From NCBI GenBank assembly GCA_016295895.1, contig JAEDKI010000078.1:1-8441 (forward strand): DNA of 8,441 nt. The letters run 5' to 3'. Source of the stretch: Clostridiaceae bacterium. Its GTDB lineage: Bacteria > Bacillota > Clostridia > Oscillospirales > Acutalibacteraceae. This document shows, in pieces, positions 1 through 5,963 of this stretch; the stretch's first letter is position 1; every line of letters starts with the position of its first letter. Position numbers and translations under genes: made by a program. Below the pieces are notes generated by a model. The model saw nothing but the letters and a program-made list of their open reading frames with translations. It made no database searches and was not told the origin of the DNA.

Positions 1-19
1 CGATGCAAGCCATTTTTGG

Positions 20-1375
20 TTAAAGCAAAAATACCTTTGCAAGTGCAAAGTAAATTGAAAGCGTTATCATGTCAAGCAATGTTGAAATCAGCGGGCCTGC
101 CATGAGGGCGGGGTCAAGCCTTATCAGCTTTGCCAGAATCGGCAGAGAACAGCCGATAAGCTTTGCAACGATAACCGCAAAGAACATTGCGAGCGACACA
201 ACAAAATAAACATCAAGCGTTCCGTCGCAGAAAAGATACATTCGCCCGATATTCGCAATTCCGAGAACAAGGCCGCATATCGCCGCAACTCTCAGCTCTT
301 TGAACACAACCCTGAAATAATCCCGAAGCTCGATTTCTCCGACTGCAAGTCCACGGATCATAAGGGTTGATATCTGCTGACCTGCGTTTCCGCTCGTTCC
401 CATGAGCATGGGCATTGAAGCGGTCAGCGCAACAAAGCCCGAAAGCAGGGTTTCATAGCCCTCAACGATTTTGCCCGTGAATGTGCCCGAAATCATGAGA
501 ATCAACAGCCACGGTATTCTGTTTTTGGCAAGCCTGAACACGCCCGTTTTGAGGTATTCGTTATCTGACGGCGCAAGAGACGCCATCTTTTCAAAGTCCT
601 CGGTGGTTTCTTCTTCGATAACATCAACGATATCGTCAACCGTGATGATGCCGACAAGTCTGTTTTCGTTGTCAACAACGGGAACGCTCAAAAGGTCGTA
701 TTTTTTAACGATATCCGCAACTTCTTCACGGTCGTCAAGGGTGTTGACCGAGATAAGCTGGGCATCGTCCTCCATAATATCGCCGACAAGCTCGTTTTCG
801 TCGCAGAGCAGGAGCGAAAGCAGCGGAATGCTGCCGAGCAGATGCCGCTCTCTGTCGGTGCAGTAGCAGGTGTAGACAGTTTCTTTGTCTACGCCTGTTT
901 TTCTTATCTGCTCGATTGCCTGGGCGGCGGTGAAGCTCGTGTGAAGCTGAACCATTTCAATGGTCATTATGCTCCCCGCACAGTCCTCGGGGTATTTCAG
1001 AAATCTGTTTATCAGCTTGCGTGCTTCGGGGGCGGAGTGGGCAAGCACTCTCGTGACGACATTTGCGGGAACCTCCTCAAGGAAGTCAACCGTATCGTCA
1101 AGAAACATTTCGTCAAGCAGGCGTTCAAGCTCGGCATCGTTAATCATTCTGACAAGCTCCGCCTGAGTGTCGGTTTCAAGATAAGCAAAAACCTCTGCCG
1201 ATATATCCTTTGGCAGAACTCTGAAAACGGGCAGACGGTCCGACTGCTCGATTTCTTCAATAATCTGGGCGATATCAACAACATTAAGCTCCGTCAGAAG
1301 CTCACGCAAGGCCGATATTTCTCCCTTTTGGATTAGCTCGTTAATCTGTTCAAGCAAAAGCTCGATATTTTCCAT
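20..1375 (-). CDS. mgtE: Magnesium transporter MgtE
   Basis: Inner-membrane Mg2+ channel/transporter of 451 aa, the usual family length, so it appears complete. Domains in order: an acidic helical MgtE N domain (about residues 5-130); a CBS pair (about 132-260), with the second CBS motif visible as LLSVPVVDNENRLVGIITVDD; and five membrane segments (about 286-303, 309-335, 358-380, 388-412, 423-449). Residues 321-334 (MPMLMGTSGNAGQQ) are the family's TM2-TM3 signature. D435, in the last helix after P428, matches the pore aspartate that selects Mg2+ in characterised MgtE. In the known family the N and CBS domains bind Mg2+ and close the pore when cytosolic Mg2+ is high. The ATG at 1375 is preceded by GGAG with a rather long 11-nt spacer made mostly of a U run; that Shine-Dalgarno lies inside a terminator-like hairpin. 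The gene diverges from the phage operon and is taken as host flank. Confidence 0.97.
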   Translation of the reverse strand: MENIELLLEQINELIQKGEISALRELLTELNVVDIAQIIEEIEQSDRLPVFRVLPKDISAEVFAYLETDTQAELVRMINDAELERLLDEMFLDDTVDFLEEVPANVVTRVLAHSAPEARKLINRFLKYPEDCAGSIMTIEMVQLHTSFTAAQAIEQIRKTGVDKETVYTCYCTDRERHLLGSIPLLSLLLCDENELVGDIMEDDAQLISVNTLDDREEVADIVKKYDLLSVPVVDNENRLVGIITVDDIVDVIEEETTEDFEKMASLAPSDNEYLKTGVFRLAKNRIPWLLILMISGTFTGKIVEGYETLLSGFVALTASMPMLMGTSGNAGQQISTLMIRGLAVGEIELRDYFRVVFKELRVAAICGLVLGIANIGRMYLFCDGTLDVYFVVSLAMFFAVIVAKLIGCSLPILAKLIRLDPALMAGPLISTLLDMITLSIYFALAKVFLL

Positions 1376-1429
1376 AAAAAAAGCGTCTCCTTTCAGCGGC
1401 GGAAATTTCCGCTTGCCGCAGGACGACGC
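1376..1429 (-). terminator. Terminator-like hairpin with 7-U tract overlapping the mgtE ribosome binding site
   Basis: On the minus strand GCGUC (1429-1425) pairs with GACGC (1387-1383), CCU (1422-1420) with AGG (1391-1389), and GCGGC (1419-1415) with GCCGC (1400-1396). The tip GGAAAUUUCC pairs with itself. The stem ends in a run of seven U residues (1382-1376) directly before the AUG. The mgtE Shine-Dalgarno (AGGAG) lies in the 3' arm, so the structure could stop transcription, block translation, or both. Inside it is a perfect 14-bp palindrome, GCGGAAATTTCCGC (1399-1412). A terminator this close to a start codon makes sense only as a regulated attenuator. Confidence 0.6.
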
Positions 1430-1444
1430 AAACCAAACAAAAGC

Positions 1445-1468
1445 GATTTACTTTTCGGAAGAAAAATC
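1445..1468 (-). other. Small hairpin between main stem and terminator
   Basis: On the minus strand the segment starts GAUUU and ends AAAUC. Inside it UUUUC pairs with GAAAA around a UUCC loop. The outer pairs partly compete with the base of the main hairpin (1464-1470). It could be an extra switching element or a spacer structure. Confidence 0.35.
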
Positions 1469-1558
1469 ACTTGACAAGGCAAACCCGCCCAACGGCAAAT
1501 ATCAAATTTTTCATTCTACTTCGAGGGTTGGGTATGTCGGGACCTGCCAAGGTAATTC
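1464..1558 (-). repeat. Long imperfect inverted repeat (main hairpin of mgtE leader)
   Basis: Minus-strand pairing: GAAUUAC (1558-1552) with GUGAUUU (1470-1464); then, after one bulged C, UUGGCAGG (1550-1543) with CUUGUCAA (1478-1471); CCCG (1541-1538) with CGGG (1487-1484); and CCCAAC (1532-1527) with GUUGGG (1493-1488). The apical loop spans 1494-1526. (If the bulged C pairs instead, the core helix reads CUUGGCAGG with CUUGUCAAG.) Four of the pairs are G-U wobbles on the minus strand and would be A-C mismatches on the plus strand. The folding RNA is therefore most likely made from the minus strand, that is, in the mgtE direction. Confidence 0.6.
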
Positions 1559-1589
1559 ACCACTCAATCAAAAAATTTTTACGCTTTTA

Positions 1590-1618
1590 ATGTTACACCC
1601 AAAAGCCCATGAAGTCAA
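1590..1618 (-). promoter_or_regulatory. Sigma-A-like promoter for mgtE
   Basis: On the minus strand, TTGACT (1618-1613, five of six bases of the -35 consensus) is followed by exactly 17 nt and then TAACAT (1595-1590, four of six bases of the -10 consensus). The expected start of transcription is near 1584. It lies just upstream of the whole hairpin region and in the correct orientation for mgtE, which strengthens the call. Confidence 0.55.
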
Positions 1619-1645
1619 GCAAAAAACCAAAAAAATACGAAAATT

Positions 1646-1654
1646 TGTTATATT
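1646..1654 (+). promoter_or_regulatory. Possible extended -10 promoter for the phage operon
   Basis: TG, one base, then TATATT gives an extended -10 element that matches the consensus except for one base in the hexamer. No convincing -35 box lies 16-18 nt upstream; an A-rich stretch (1620-1645) occupies that position and could act as an UP-like or curved element. The expected start is near 1661, about 165 nt before terS. This is the best plus-strand candidate in the gap, but a phage late operon may equally be read from further upstream or depend on an activator. Confidence 0.3.
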
Positions 1655-1747
1655 TGAGAAAAATCGGTAAAAACAGGCATCTACAGTCAATTTTGGGCAA
1701 AATACGGGCGATTTCGCCGCTATATTTCATTTTCGACATTAAAACAC

Positions 1748-1765
1748 TTCACCTTTTCAGGTGAA
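1748..1765. promoter_or_regulatory. Perfect 7-bp dyad (operator or small hairpin)
   Basis: TTCACCT, a 4-nt spacer TTTC, then AGGTGAA form a perfect dyad. As minus-strand RNA the loop is GAAA, a stable tetraloop, and it is followed by a weak U-rich run, so it could be a weak terminator of antisense transcription. As DNA it looks like a repressor or activator operator ahead of terS. It sits between the possible extended -10 (1646-1654) and terS. Confidence 0.35.
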
Positions 1766-1791
1766 AAAAAGCGGCAGTTCAGCCTTAGGGT

Positions 1792-1807
1792 GAGAGATGT
1801 TTCTCTC
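1792..1807 (+). other. Hairpin immediately upstream of the terS ribosome binding site
   Basis: GAGAGA, loop TGTT, TCTCTC: six perfect pairs ending two bases before the AAAGGAG ribosome binding site (1810-1816) of the terminase small subunit. It may protect the mRNA 5' region or modulate ribosome access. No function is proven by sequence alone. Confidence 0.35.
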
Positions 1808-1824
1808 GGAAAGGAGTTGGTCGG

Positions 1825-2304
1825 TTGAAAAACGGATTGACCGAAAAGGAAAAGCTCTTTTGCGCCTACTATGCCGACGGCGGAGACGCAAGGGGATGTG
1901 CGGCAAGGGCGGGCTATTCGCTTTCGCCCCAGAGGAGCGCCGCAAGATTGCTCGCAAGAGAAGATATCCGTGCGGAAATATCACGGCTTGAAAAAGAAAA
2001 GCTGTCTGCTCTCTCGGTTGAAAAAGGGCTTTGCCGCCTTGCATTCGGCTCGCCTGCCGACGCAATAAAGCTCATGCTCAGCGAAGAAACGCTTACGGCG
2101 CAGGAAATCGAAAAGCTTGATCTTTTCAATGTTTCGGATATCAAACGCCCCAAGGGCGGCGGGCTTGAAATCAAATTTTTTGACAGGCTCAAAGCCCTTG
2201 AGCGCCTCAGCGCTCTCGGAGCAAACGCCGAAAATCCTCAGAGCAGTTTCATTGACGCACTTTCTCAGGGCGCAAAGCTGCTCGGGCAGGAGGAGGACTC
2301 TTAA
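1825..2304 (+). CDS. Phage terminase small subunit (TerS)
   Basis: DNA-recognition subunit of the packaging motor, 159 aa, of the Terminase_2 type. The N-terminal region (about residues 5-50) shows the family pattern: LTEKEKLFCAYYADGGDA, then an ARAGYS segment and a LLAREDIRAEI segment, a helix-turn-helix that binds the packaging start site. The C-terminal part has the usual aspartate-lysine-rich helix (FFDRLKALERLSAL) thought to serve oligomerisation or TerL contact. The start is TTG at 1825, chosen because AAAGGAG (1810-1816) lies 8 nt upstream and the protein motif begins at once. It is the first phage gene after the intergenic gap, and terL follows after 2 bp. Confidence 0.88.
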   Translation: MKNGLTEKEKLFCAYYADGGDARGCAARAGYSLSPQRSAARLLAREDIRAEISRLEKEKLSALSVEKGLCRLAFGSPADAIKLMLSEETLTAQEIEKLDLFNVSDIKRPKGGGLEIKFFDRLKALERLSALGANAENPQSSFIDALSQGAKLLGQEEDS

Positions 2305-2306
2305 GC

Positions 2307-3581
2307 TTGGGTTCAGTCAGCAAAAAGCCTTCATTTACTCCGTTTTCAAAAAAGCAGATGAAAGTTCTCTGCTGGTGGATGCCCGAAAGCCCTTTCAGCT
2401 CTTATGACGCCGTTATCTGCGACGGCGCAGTCCGCTCCGGCAAGACGCTGTGCATGTCGGTTTCGTTTGTCGCATGGGCTTTTTCGGCGTTCTCGGACTG
2501 CTCGTTTGCCCTGTGCGGAAAAACCATAGCTTCACTGCGGCGAAATGTCGTTACGGTCATTCTGCCCGTTTTGCGTGAGCTCGGCTTTGAATGCAATGAA
2601 AAATATTCACGCAACCTTATCGAAATATCCTACGGCGGAGCGGTTAACCGCTTTTATCTGTTCGGCGGCAAGGATGAGGGCTCGGCTGCGCTGATTCAGG
2701 GCATGACCCTTGCAGGCGTTCTTCTCGACGAGGTAACGCTCATGCCCCGCTCATTCGTTGAGCAGGCTCTTGCCCGATGCTCCGTTGAGGGTTCAAAGCT
2801 GTGGTTCAACTGCAATCCGGAGCATCCGATGCATTGGTTTCACGAGGAATGGATTAAAAAATGCGATGAAAAAAACTGTCTCTATCTCCATTTCACGATG
2901 AAAGACAATCCCTCGCTGACTCCGTCGATAATCCGCCGCTATGAACGGCTCTATTCGGGAGCGTTCTATGAACGGTTCGTTCTCGGCAAATGGGTTGCGG
3001 CTCAGGGCTGTGTTTATCCGATGTTTTCGCAGGCAAAGCATGTTGTTCAGCCGCCGGACAGCTTTGAAAAATACTATATTTCCTGCGATTACGGAACGGT
3101 GAACCCCTCCTCGTTCGGGCTTTGGGGCAAAAACGGCGGAAAGTGGTTCAGAATCAAAGAATACTATTTTGATTCACGAACCGAGGGCAGGCAGAAAACG
3201 GACAGCGAGCATTATGCTTCGCTCCGGGAGCTTGCGGACGGGCTGAAAATCGAAGCGGTAATCGTTGACCCGTCGGCGGCAAGCTTCATCGAATGTATCC
3301 GGCGTGACGGCATTTTCAGAGTAATTCCCGCAAAGAACGATGTAATTGACGGAATCAGGCGGGTTTCGGACTGTCTGAAAGACGGCTCTGTTCTGTTTTC
3401 CCCCGAATGCAGGGCTTCTATCCGTGAATTCGGGCTTTACCGTTGGGAGGAAAACTCCGCAAAGGATTCGGTCAGAAAAGAAAACGACCACGCAATGGAC
3501 GATATCCGTTATTTTGTTTCGACCGTGCTTGCACGGGATGACGGCGGCGGATTTTTTGCCGTTGCCGCAAAAAGAAATTAA
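2307..3581 (+). CDS. Phage terminase large subunit (TerL)
   Basis: ATPase-nuclease that drives DNA into the prohead and cuts it, 424 aa, PBSX/SPP1-like (Terminase_3/6 type). The ATPase shows a Walker A motif at residues 40-47 (GAVRSGKT), Walker B VLLDE at 138-142 with catalytic E142, and a coupling motif FNCNPEHPMHW at 167-177. The RNase H-like nuclease follows, with metal-binding aspartates likely D261 (CDYGTVNPSSFG), D321 (VIVDPSAASF) and D398 (DHAMDDIRYF). All key residues are present, so the enzyme should be active. The start is TTG at 2307, with AGGAGGA 9 nt upstream inside the end of terS; the two genes are 2 bp apart. This family commonly packages by the headful mode, but that is inference here. 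Confidence 0.95.
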   Translation: MGSVSKKPSFTPFSKKQMKVLCWWMPESPFSSYDAVICDGAVRSGKTLCMSVSFVAWAFSAFSDCSFALCGKTIASLRRNVVTVILPVLRELGFECNEKYSRNLIEISYGGAVNRFYLFGGKDEGSAALIQGMTLAGVLLDEVTLMPRSFVEQALARCSVEGSKLWFNCNPEHPMHWFHEEWIKKCDEKNCLYLHFTMKDNPSLTPSIIRRYERLYSGAFYERFVLGKWVAAQGCVYPMFSQAKHVVQPPDSFEKYYISCDYGTVNPSSFGLWGKNGGKWFRIKEYYFDSRTEGRQKTDSEHYASLRELADGLKIEAVIVDPSAASFIECIRRDGIFRVIPAKNDVIDGIRRVSDCLKDGSVLFSPECRASIREFGLYRWEENSAKDSVRKENDHAMDDIRYFVSTVLARDDGGGFFAVAAKRN

Positions 3582-3595
3582 GGGGGTGATTAAAA

Positions 3596-4726
3596 ATGGG
3601 ATTATTTAAGAGAAAAATCAATTCGAGAATTTCCGCTCCCGTAACTCAGCCGCAGAGCCGACGGGCTTTCGGGATTCTTGACGGCTATGTGCCTCTCGGC
3701 GCACCTCAGACCAAGCTTTATTATGCCCTGCGGGAAGCCGTTCCCGTCATTGATGCGGCGATTTTCAAGATAGTCCGCCTGACGGGAGGCTTTGAAGTCA
3801 GATGCTCCGACTCTGCGGCGCAGGCTGAGCTTGATTCATTCGTTCGTAATGTTCCCGTCGGCGGCAACCGTCAGGGGCTGTCGGCTTTTGTCTCAAGCTA
3901 TTTTGAACAGCTTCTGACCTGCGGAACGGCTCTGGGCGAAATAGTCACGGACTCCGAGGGTAATCCGAGGGCGCTGTTCAATGCGCCGCTTGACGGCATT
4001 GAACTCAAACGCAGTAAAAACGGCTTTGACATTGATATTTATATCCGTAACGGAGCGGAACTCGGAAAAGCTCCGAGGCAGGAAATGTGCCTTCTGAGCG
4101 TTCTGAACCCCGAACCGGGTTCGCTCACGGGCTGTTCATTGCTCAAAGGTCTGCCGTTTGTCAGCTCCGTGCTTATCAGAATATTTGAAAGCATCGGCGC
4201 AAATTGGGAGAGGGTCGGCAACCTGAGATTTGCCGTCACCTATAATCCGAAAAACGACACGGTTGACAGAGCCTACGCCAAGGACAGAGCGATGCAGGTT
4301 GCCCGTGAATGGAGCGAGGCGATGAAAAGCGGCTCGGAAATACGGGATTTTGTTGCTGTCGGCGATGTTCAGATTAAGGTCATCGGCGCAGACAATCAGA
4401 TTCTTGACAGCGAAGTGCCCGTTCGTCAGATACTCGAACAAATCGTCGCAAAAACGGGGCTTCCGCCCTTTATGCTCGGCCTTTCATGGTCAAGCACGGA
4501 GAGAATGTCGTCTCAGCAGGCGGACGCTCTGACGAGCGAGCTTGAGGCATACCGCCGCATTCTCAGCCCCGTAATCGAAAAAATCTGCACGGTTTTTCTC
4601 AGAAGCTCGGGCTTCTGCTGCAATGCAGAGGTTGTCTGGGACGATATCACGCTTCAGGACGAGGTTGAGCAGAGTAAGGCTATGCTCTACCGTGCACAGG
4701 CGGAAAAAATAATGAAAGGGGAATAA
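3596..4726 (+). CDS. Phage portal protein (HK97/PBSX-like)
   Basis: Forms the dodecameric ring at the capsid vertex through which DNA enters and leaves. It is 376 aa, somewhat shorter than many portals. Supporting signs: position directly after terL; a basic N-terminus (MGLFKRK); the core segment ESIGANWERVGNLRFAV (about 200-216); and the conserved portal-like region VRQILEQIVAKTGLPPFMLGL followed by SSTERMSSQQADAL (about 280-315), which corresponds to the stem/crown side of HK97-family portals. The ATG follows AAGGGGGTG at good spacing. The C-terminus is short and the stop codon TAA (4724-4726) touches the start region of the protease gene. An A6 run near the end (4704-4709) leaves a -1 shift into the protease frame formally possible. 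Confidence 0.88.
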   Translation: MGLFKRKINSRISAPVTQPQSRRAFGILDGYVPLGAPQTKLYYALREAVPVIDAAIFKIVRLTGGFEVRCSDSAAQAELDSFVRNVPVGGNRQGLSAFVSSYFEQLLTCGTALGEIVTDSEGNPRALFNAPLDGIELKRSKNGFDIDIYIRNGAELGKAPRQEMCLLSVLNPEPGSLTGCSLLKGLPFVSSVLIRIFESIGANWERVGNLRFAVTYNPKNDTVDRAYAKDRAMQVAREWSEAMKSGSEIRDFVAVGDVQIKVIGADNQILDSEVPVRQILEQIVAKTGLPPFMLGLSWSSTERMSSQQADALTSELEAYRRILSPVIEKICTVFLRSSGFCCNAEVVWDDITLQDEVEQSKAMLYRAQAEKIMKGE

Positions 4727-4731
4727 TTACG
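4715..4731 (+). promoter_or_regulatory. Ribosome binding site and non-canonical start of the protease gene
   Basis: AAAGGGG (4715-4721) is followed after 7 nt by ACG (4729-4731), the position where an ATG would be expected; a single T-to-C change at 4730 explains it. ATT at 4726 is a second choice, 4 nt from the Shine-Dalgarno and overlapping the portal stop. No ATG, GTG or TTG exists in this frame between the stop at 4675-4677 and the ATG at 4942. Confidence 0.55.
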
Positions 4732-5592
4732 AAAACCAATGAAACCGGCTCTCTGCCCGAAAACGAGCTTGAGCTCATCGGGCAGTTTGCAAGAAAAAAG
4801 CTCTCTGAGGACGAGCTTTACACATTTTCACTCATTCTCTGCGACAACGAAATTGACAGAGACAACGAAAAATTCACCGTTTCGGCGCTCAATTCGCTTG
4901 CAAAGCTTTTTGTCGGCAAAACGGGAATATTTGATCACAACATGAAAAGCAAGGATCAGACGGCAAGAATCTATTCCGCCGAGGTCGTCACGGATAAAAG
5001 CCGCAAGACCTCAGACGGCGAGGATTACACCTATATCCGTGCAAAGGCTTATATGGTCAGAACCGAGAAAAACAAGGATCTGATTGCCGAAATCGATGCG
5101 GGAATCAAGAAAGAAACCAGCGTGGGCTGTTCGGTCAGAGATATAAGCTGTTCAATCTGCGGCAGGAACATAAAAACCGAGGGCTGTGAGCACCAAAAGG
5201 GCAAAACCTACGGCGGTAAGCTCTGCTGTTATCTGCTTTCTGACCCCGCCGACGCATATGAATGGTCGTTTGTCGCCGTTCCCGCTCAGAAAAATGCGGG
5301 GGTTATCAAATCGTTCAGCTTCGGTTCGGAAAGCGGAACGAAAAAGCTTGAAGAATGGGCAAACGAATACAAAAACGAGCTGAAATCGGATATTATCCGC
5401 TGTGCCTGCACGGTTCTGCCCGAAATCAAAAGCTCTCTGCTCGGTGAAATATGCGATTCTCTGCCGCTCGGCTCTCTCAAAGAAATGAGAAGCGCATTTC
5501 TTGCAAACGCCCGCAAAAACCTGCCCGTTGCAAGGCAGCTTGCCGCCCCCGAATCGGACGGCGAAAATGAAAACTCGGAATATAAAATTTAA
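4729..5592 (+). CDS. Prohead (capsid maturation) protease, HK97 type, with non-canonical start
   Basis: Serine protease that trims capsid proteins during maturation, lying between portal and capsid genes as usual. Counted from ACG at 4729 it has 287 aa. The HK97-protease pattern is visible: catalytic histidine H70 in GIFDHN, catalytic serine S131 in KKETSVGCSV, and the late DAYEWSFVAVPAQKNAGV segment (about 175-192). Right after the serine comes a Cys/His cluster, C141-x2-C144-x8-C153-x-H155, followed by CC at 166-167, likely a small zinc-binding insertion. The first in-frame ATG (4942) lies just after H70 and would delete the catalytic histidine, so it cannot be the true start of an active enzyme. 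The coding signal and family-like sequence (LELIGQFARKKLSEDELYTF) run upstream to the ACG. The C-terminal tail (about 200-287) is charged and helical, perhaps scaffold-like. Confidence 0.75.
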   Translation, partial: TKTNETGSLPENELELIGQFARKKLSEDELYTFSLILCDNEIDRDNEKFTVSALNSLAKLFVGKTGIFDHNMKSKDQTARIYSAEVVTDKSRKTSDGEDYTYIRAKAYMVRTEKNKDLIAEIDAGIKKETSVGCSVRDISCSICGRNIKTEGCEHQKGKTYGGKLCCYLLSDPADAYEWSFVAVPAQKNAGVIKSFSFGSESGTKKLEEWANEYKNELKSDIIRCACTVLPEIKSSLLGEICDSLPLGSLKEMRSAFLANARKNLPVARQLAAPESDGENENSEYKI

Positions 5593-5606
5593 GGAGGACT
5601 TTAAAA

Positions 5607-5945
5607 ATGTCAGTATCATTCAAAGGATTCAACGAAAACATCATTACATTCAATGCCGAAAACGGCATTGCGTCGGGCAGCGCCGTCAAAATGAGCGGTT
5701 CGGGCACGGTTTCCGCCTGCTCTGACGGCGACGTCTTCTGCGGCTTTGCGGTTGACTGCGGCTCGGGCTATGCCGCCGTTCAGCTCTGCGGAGCGGTGAC
5801 GGCGAATTACAGCGGTACGGCTCCCGCAGTCGGCTATTCAGCTCTCGTTTCCGACGGCTCGGGCGTTAAAGCGTCCGAAAGCGGCAGAGAATACCTTGTT
5901 GTTGCGGTTGACGAAAGTGCCGGAACCGTAACCTTTATTATGTAA
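5607..5945 (+). CDS. Probable capsid decoration protein
   Basis: Small protein of 112 aa, rich in Gly, Ala, Ser and Val and predicted all-beta by its alternating pattern. Its position between the protease and the major capsid gene is where tailed phages often encode a capsid-stabilising decoration protein (lambda gpD-like role, or DUF2190-like small beta proteins). Features such as FCGFAVDCGSGYAAVQLCGAV and the closing EYLVVAVDESAGTVTFIM resemble the DUF2190-like type, in which a short repetitive beta barrel ends in a value-and-valine pattern. The ATG is preceded by AGGAGG with 9 nt spacing, overlapping the protease stop, and major capsid follows 18 bp later. No catalytic residue is visible. 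It could instead be a head fibre base; role inferred mainly from position. Confidence 0.6.
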   Translation: MSVSFKGFNENIITFNAENGIASGSAVKMSGSGTVSACSDGDVFCGFAVDCGSGYAAVQLCGAVTANYSGTAPAVGYSALVSDGSGVKASESGREYLVVAVDESAGTVTFIM

Positions 5946-5963
5946 CCGAAAGGAGAAAACAAT

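Larger units (their letters stand above)
1376..1585 (-). ncRNA. Candidate structured leader RNA (attenuator/riboswitch-like) of mgtE
   Basis: This is the predicted 5' untranslated region of mgtE, about 210 nt from the proposed transcription start near 1584 to the start codon. Read on the minus strand, it holds a long hairpin (1464-1558), a second hairpin (1445-1468) and a terminator-like hairpin (1376-1429). The arm CUUGGCAGG (1551 to 1543) can pair either with CUUGUCAAG (1478 to 1470), closing the long hairpin, or with CCUGCGGCAAG (1422 to 1412), the 5' side of the terminator, giving 9 pairs with a 2-nt bulge. The two pairings exclude each other, as in transcription-attenuating riboswitches. 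Mg2+ is a natural ligand guess because of the gene controlled, but I do not see the conserved M-box start (UUAGGUGAGGCUCC-like) on this strand. It could instead be a dispersed repeat that happens to lie here. The pairings are worked out by hand; function is inferred. Confidence 0.55.
1619..1824 (+). other. AT-rich spacer between mgtE promoter and terS (probable host-phage boundary)
   Basis: About 200 bp without a convincing gene. It starts with A-tracts (1621-1645), carries the possible extended -10 element and two dyads already listed, a short GGCGA-TT-TCGCC inverted repeat (1707-1718), and the terS ribosome binding site. If mgtE keeps its own promoter (1590-1618), the phage or prophage junction must lie within this spacer. 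I see no clear att core, tRNA end or integrase site. Confidence 0.4.

Noticed and set aside
842..1336. 164-codon plus-strand frame inside mgtE
   Set aside because: Antisense shadow of a fully conserved MgtE coding sequence; no recognisable protein features.
1471..1476. TTGACA on the plus strand as a -35 box for the phage operon
   Set aside because: No -10-like hexamer 16-18 nt downstream, and the bases are part of the paired arm of the mgtE leader hairpin.
1376..1585. M-box (ykoK) Mg2+ riboswitch
   Set aside because: Expected for mgtE, but I cannot find its conserved opening or internal loop motifs on the minus strand; only the general attenuator layout is shared. A covariance-model search would settle it.
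1413..1670. 85-codon plus-strand frame with TTG start in the mgtE-terS gap
   Set aside because: No Shine-Dalgarno at a good distance, low-complexity Lys-rich end, and it runs antisense through the proposed mgtE leader hairpins, whose pairing explains the sequence better.
4942..4944. ATG at 4942 as the protease start
   Set aside because: It would remove the catalytic-His motif ending at 4941 and about 70 residues of family-like sequence, and has no well-spaced Shine-Dalgarno.
4739..4945. 68-codon plus-strand frame between portal and the ATG at 4942
   Set aside because: Overlaps the upstream part of the protease frame, which encodes family-like sequence up to the FDHN motif; the 68-codon frame is Ser/Leu/Thr-rich and looks like a +1 shadow.
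5152..5619. 155-codon minus-strand frame across the protease and decoration genes
   Set aside because: Antisense to the clear protease sequence, phenylalanine-rich shadow composition, no ribosome binding site seen.
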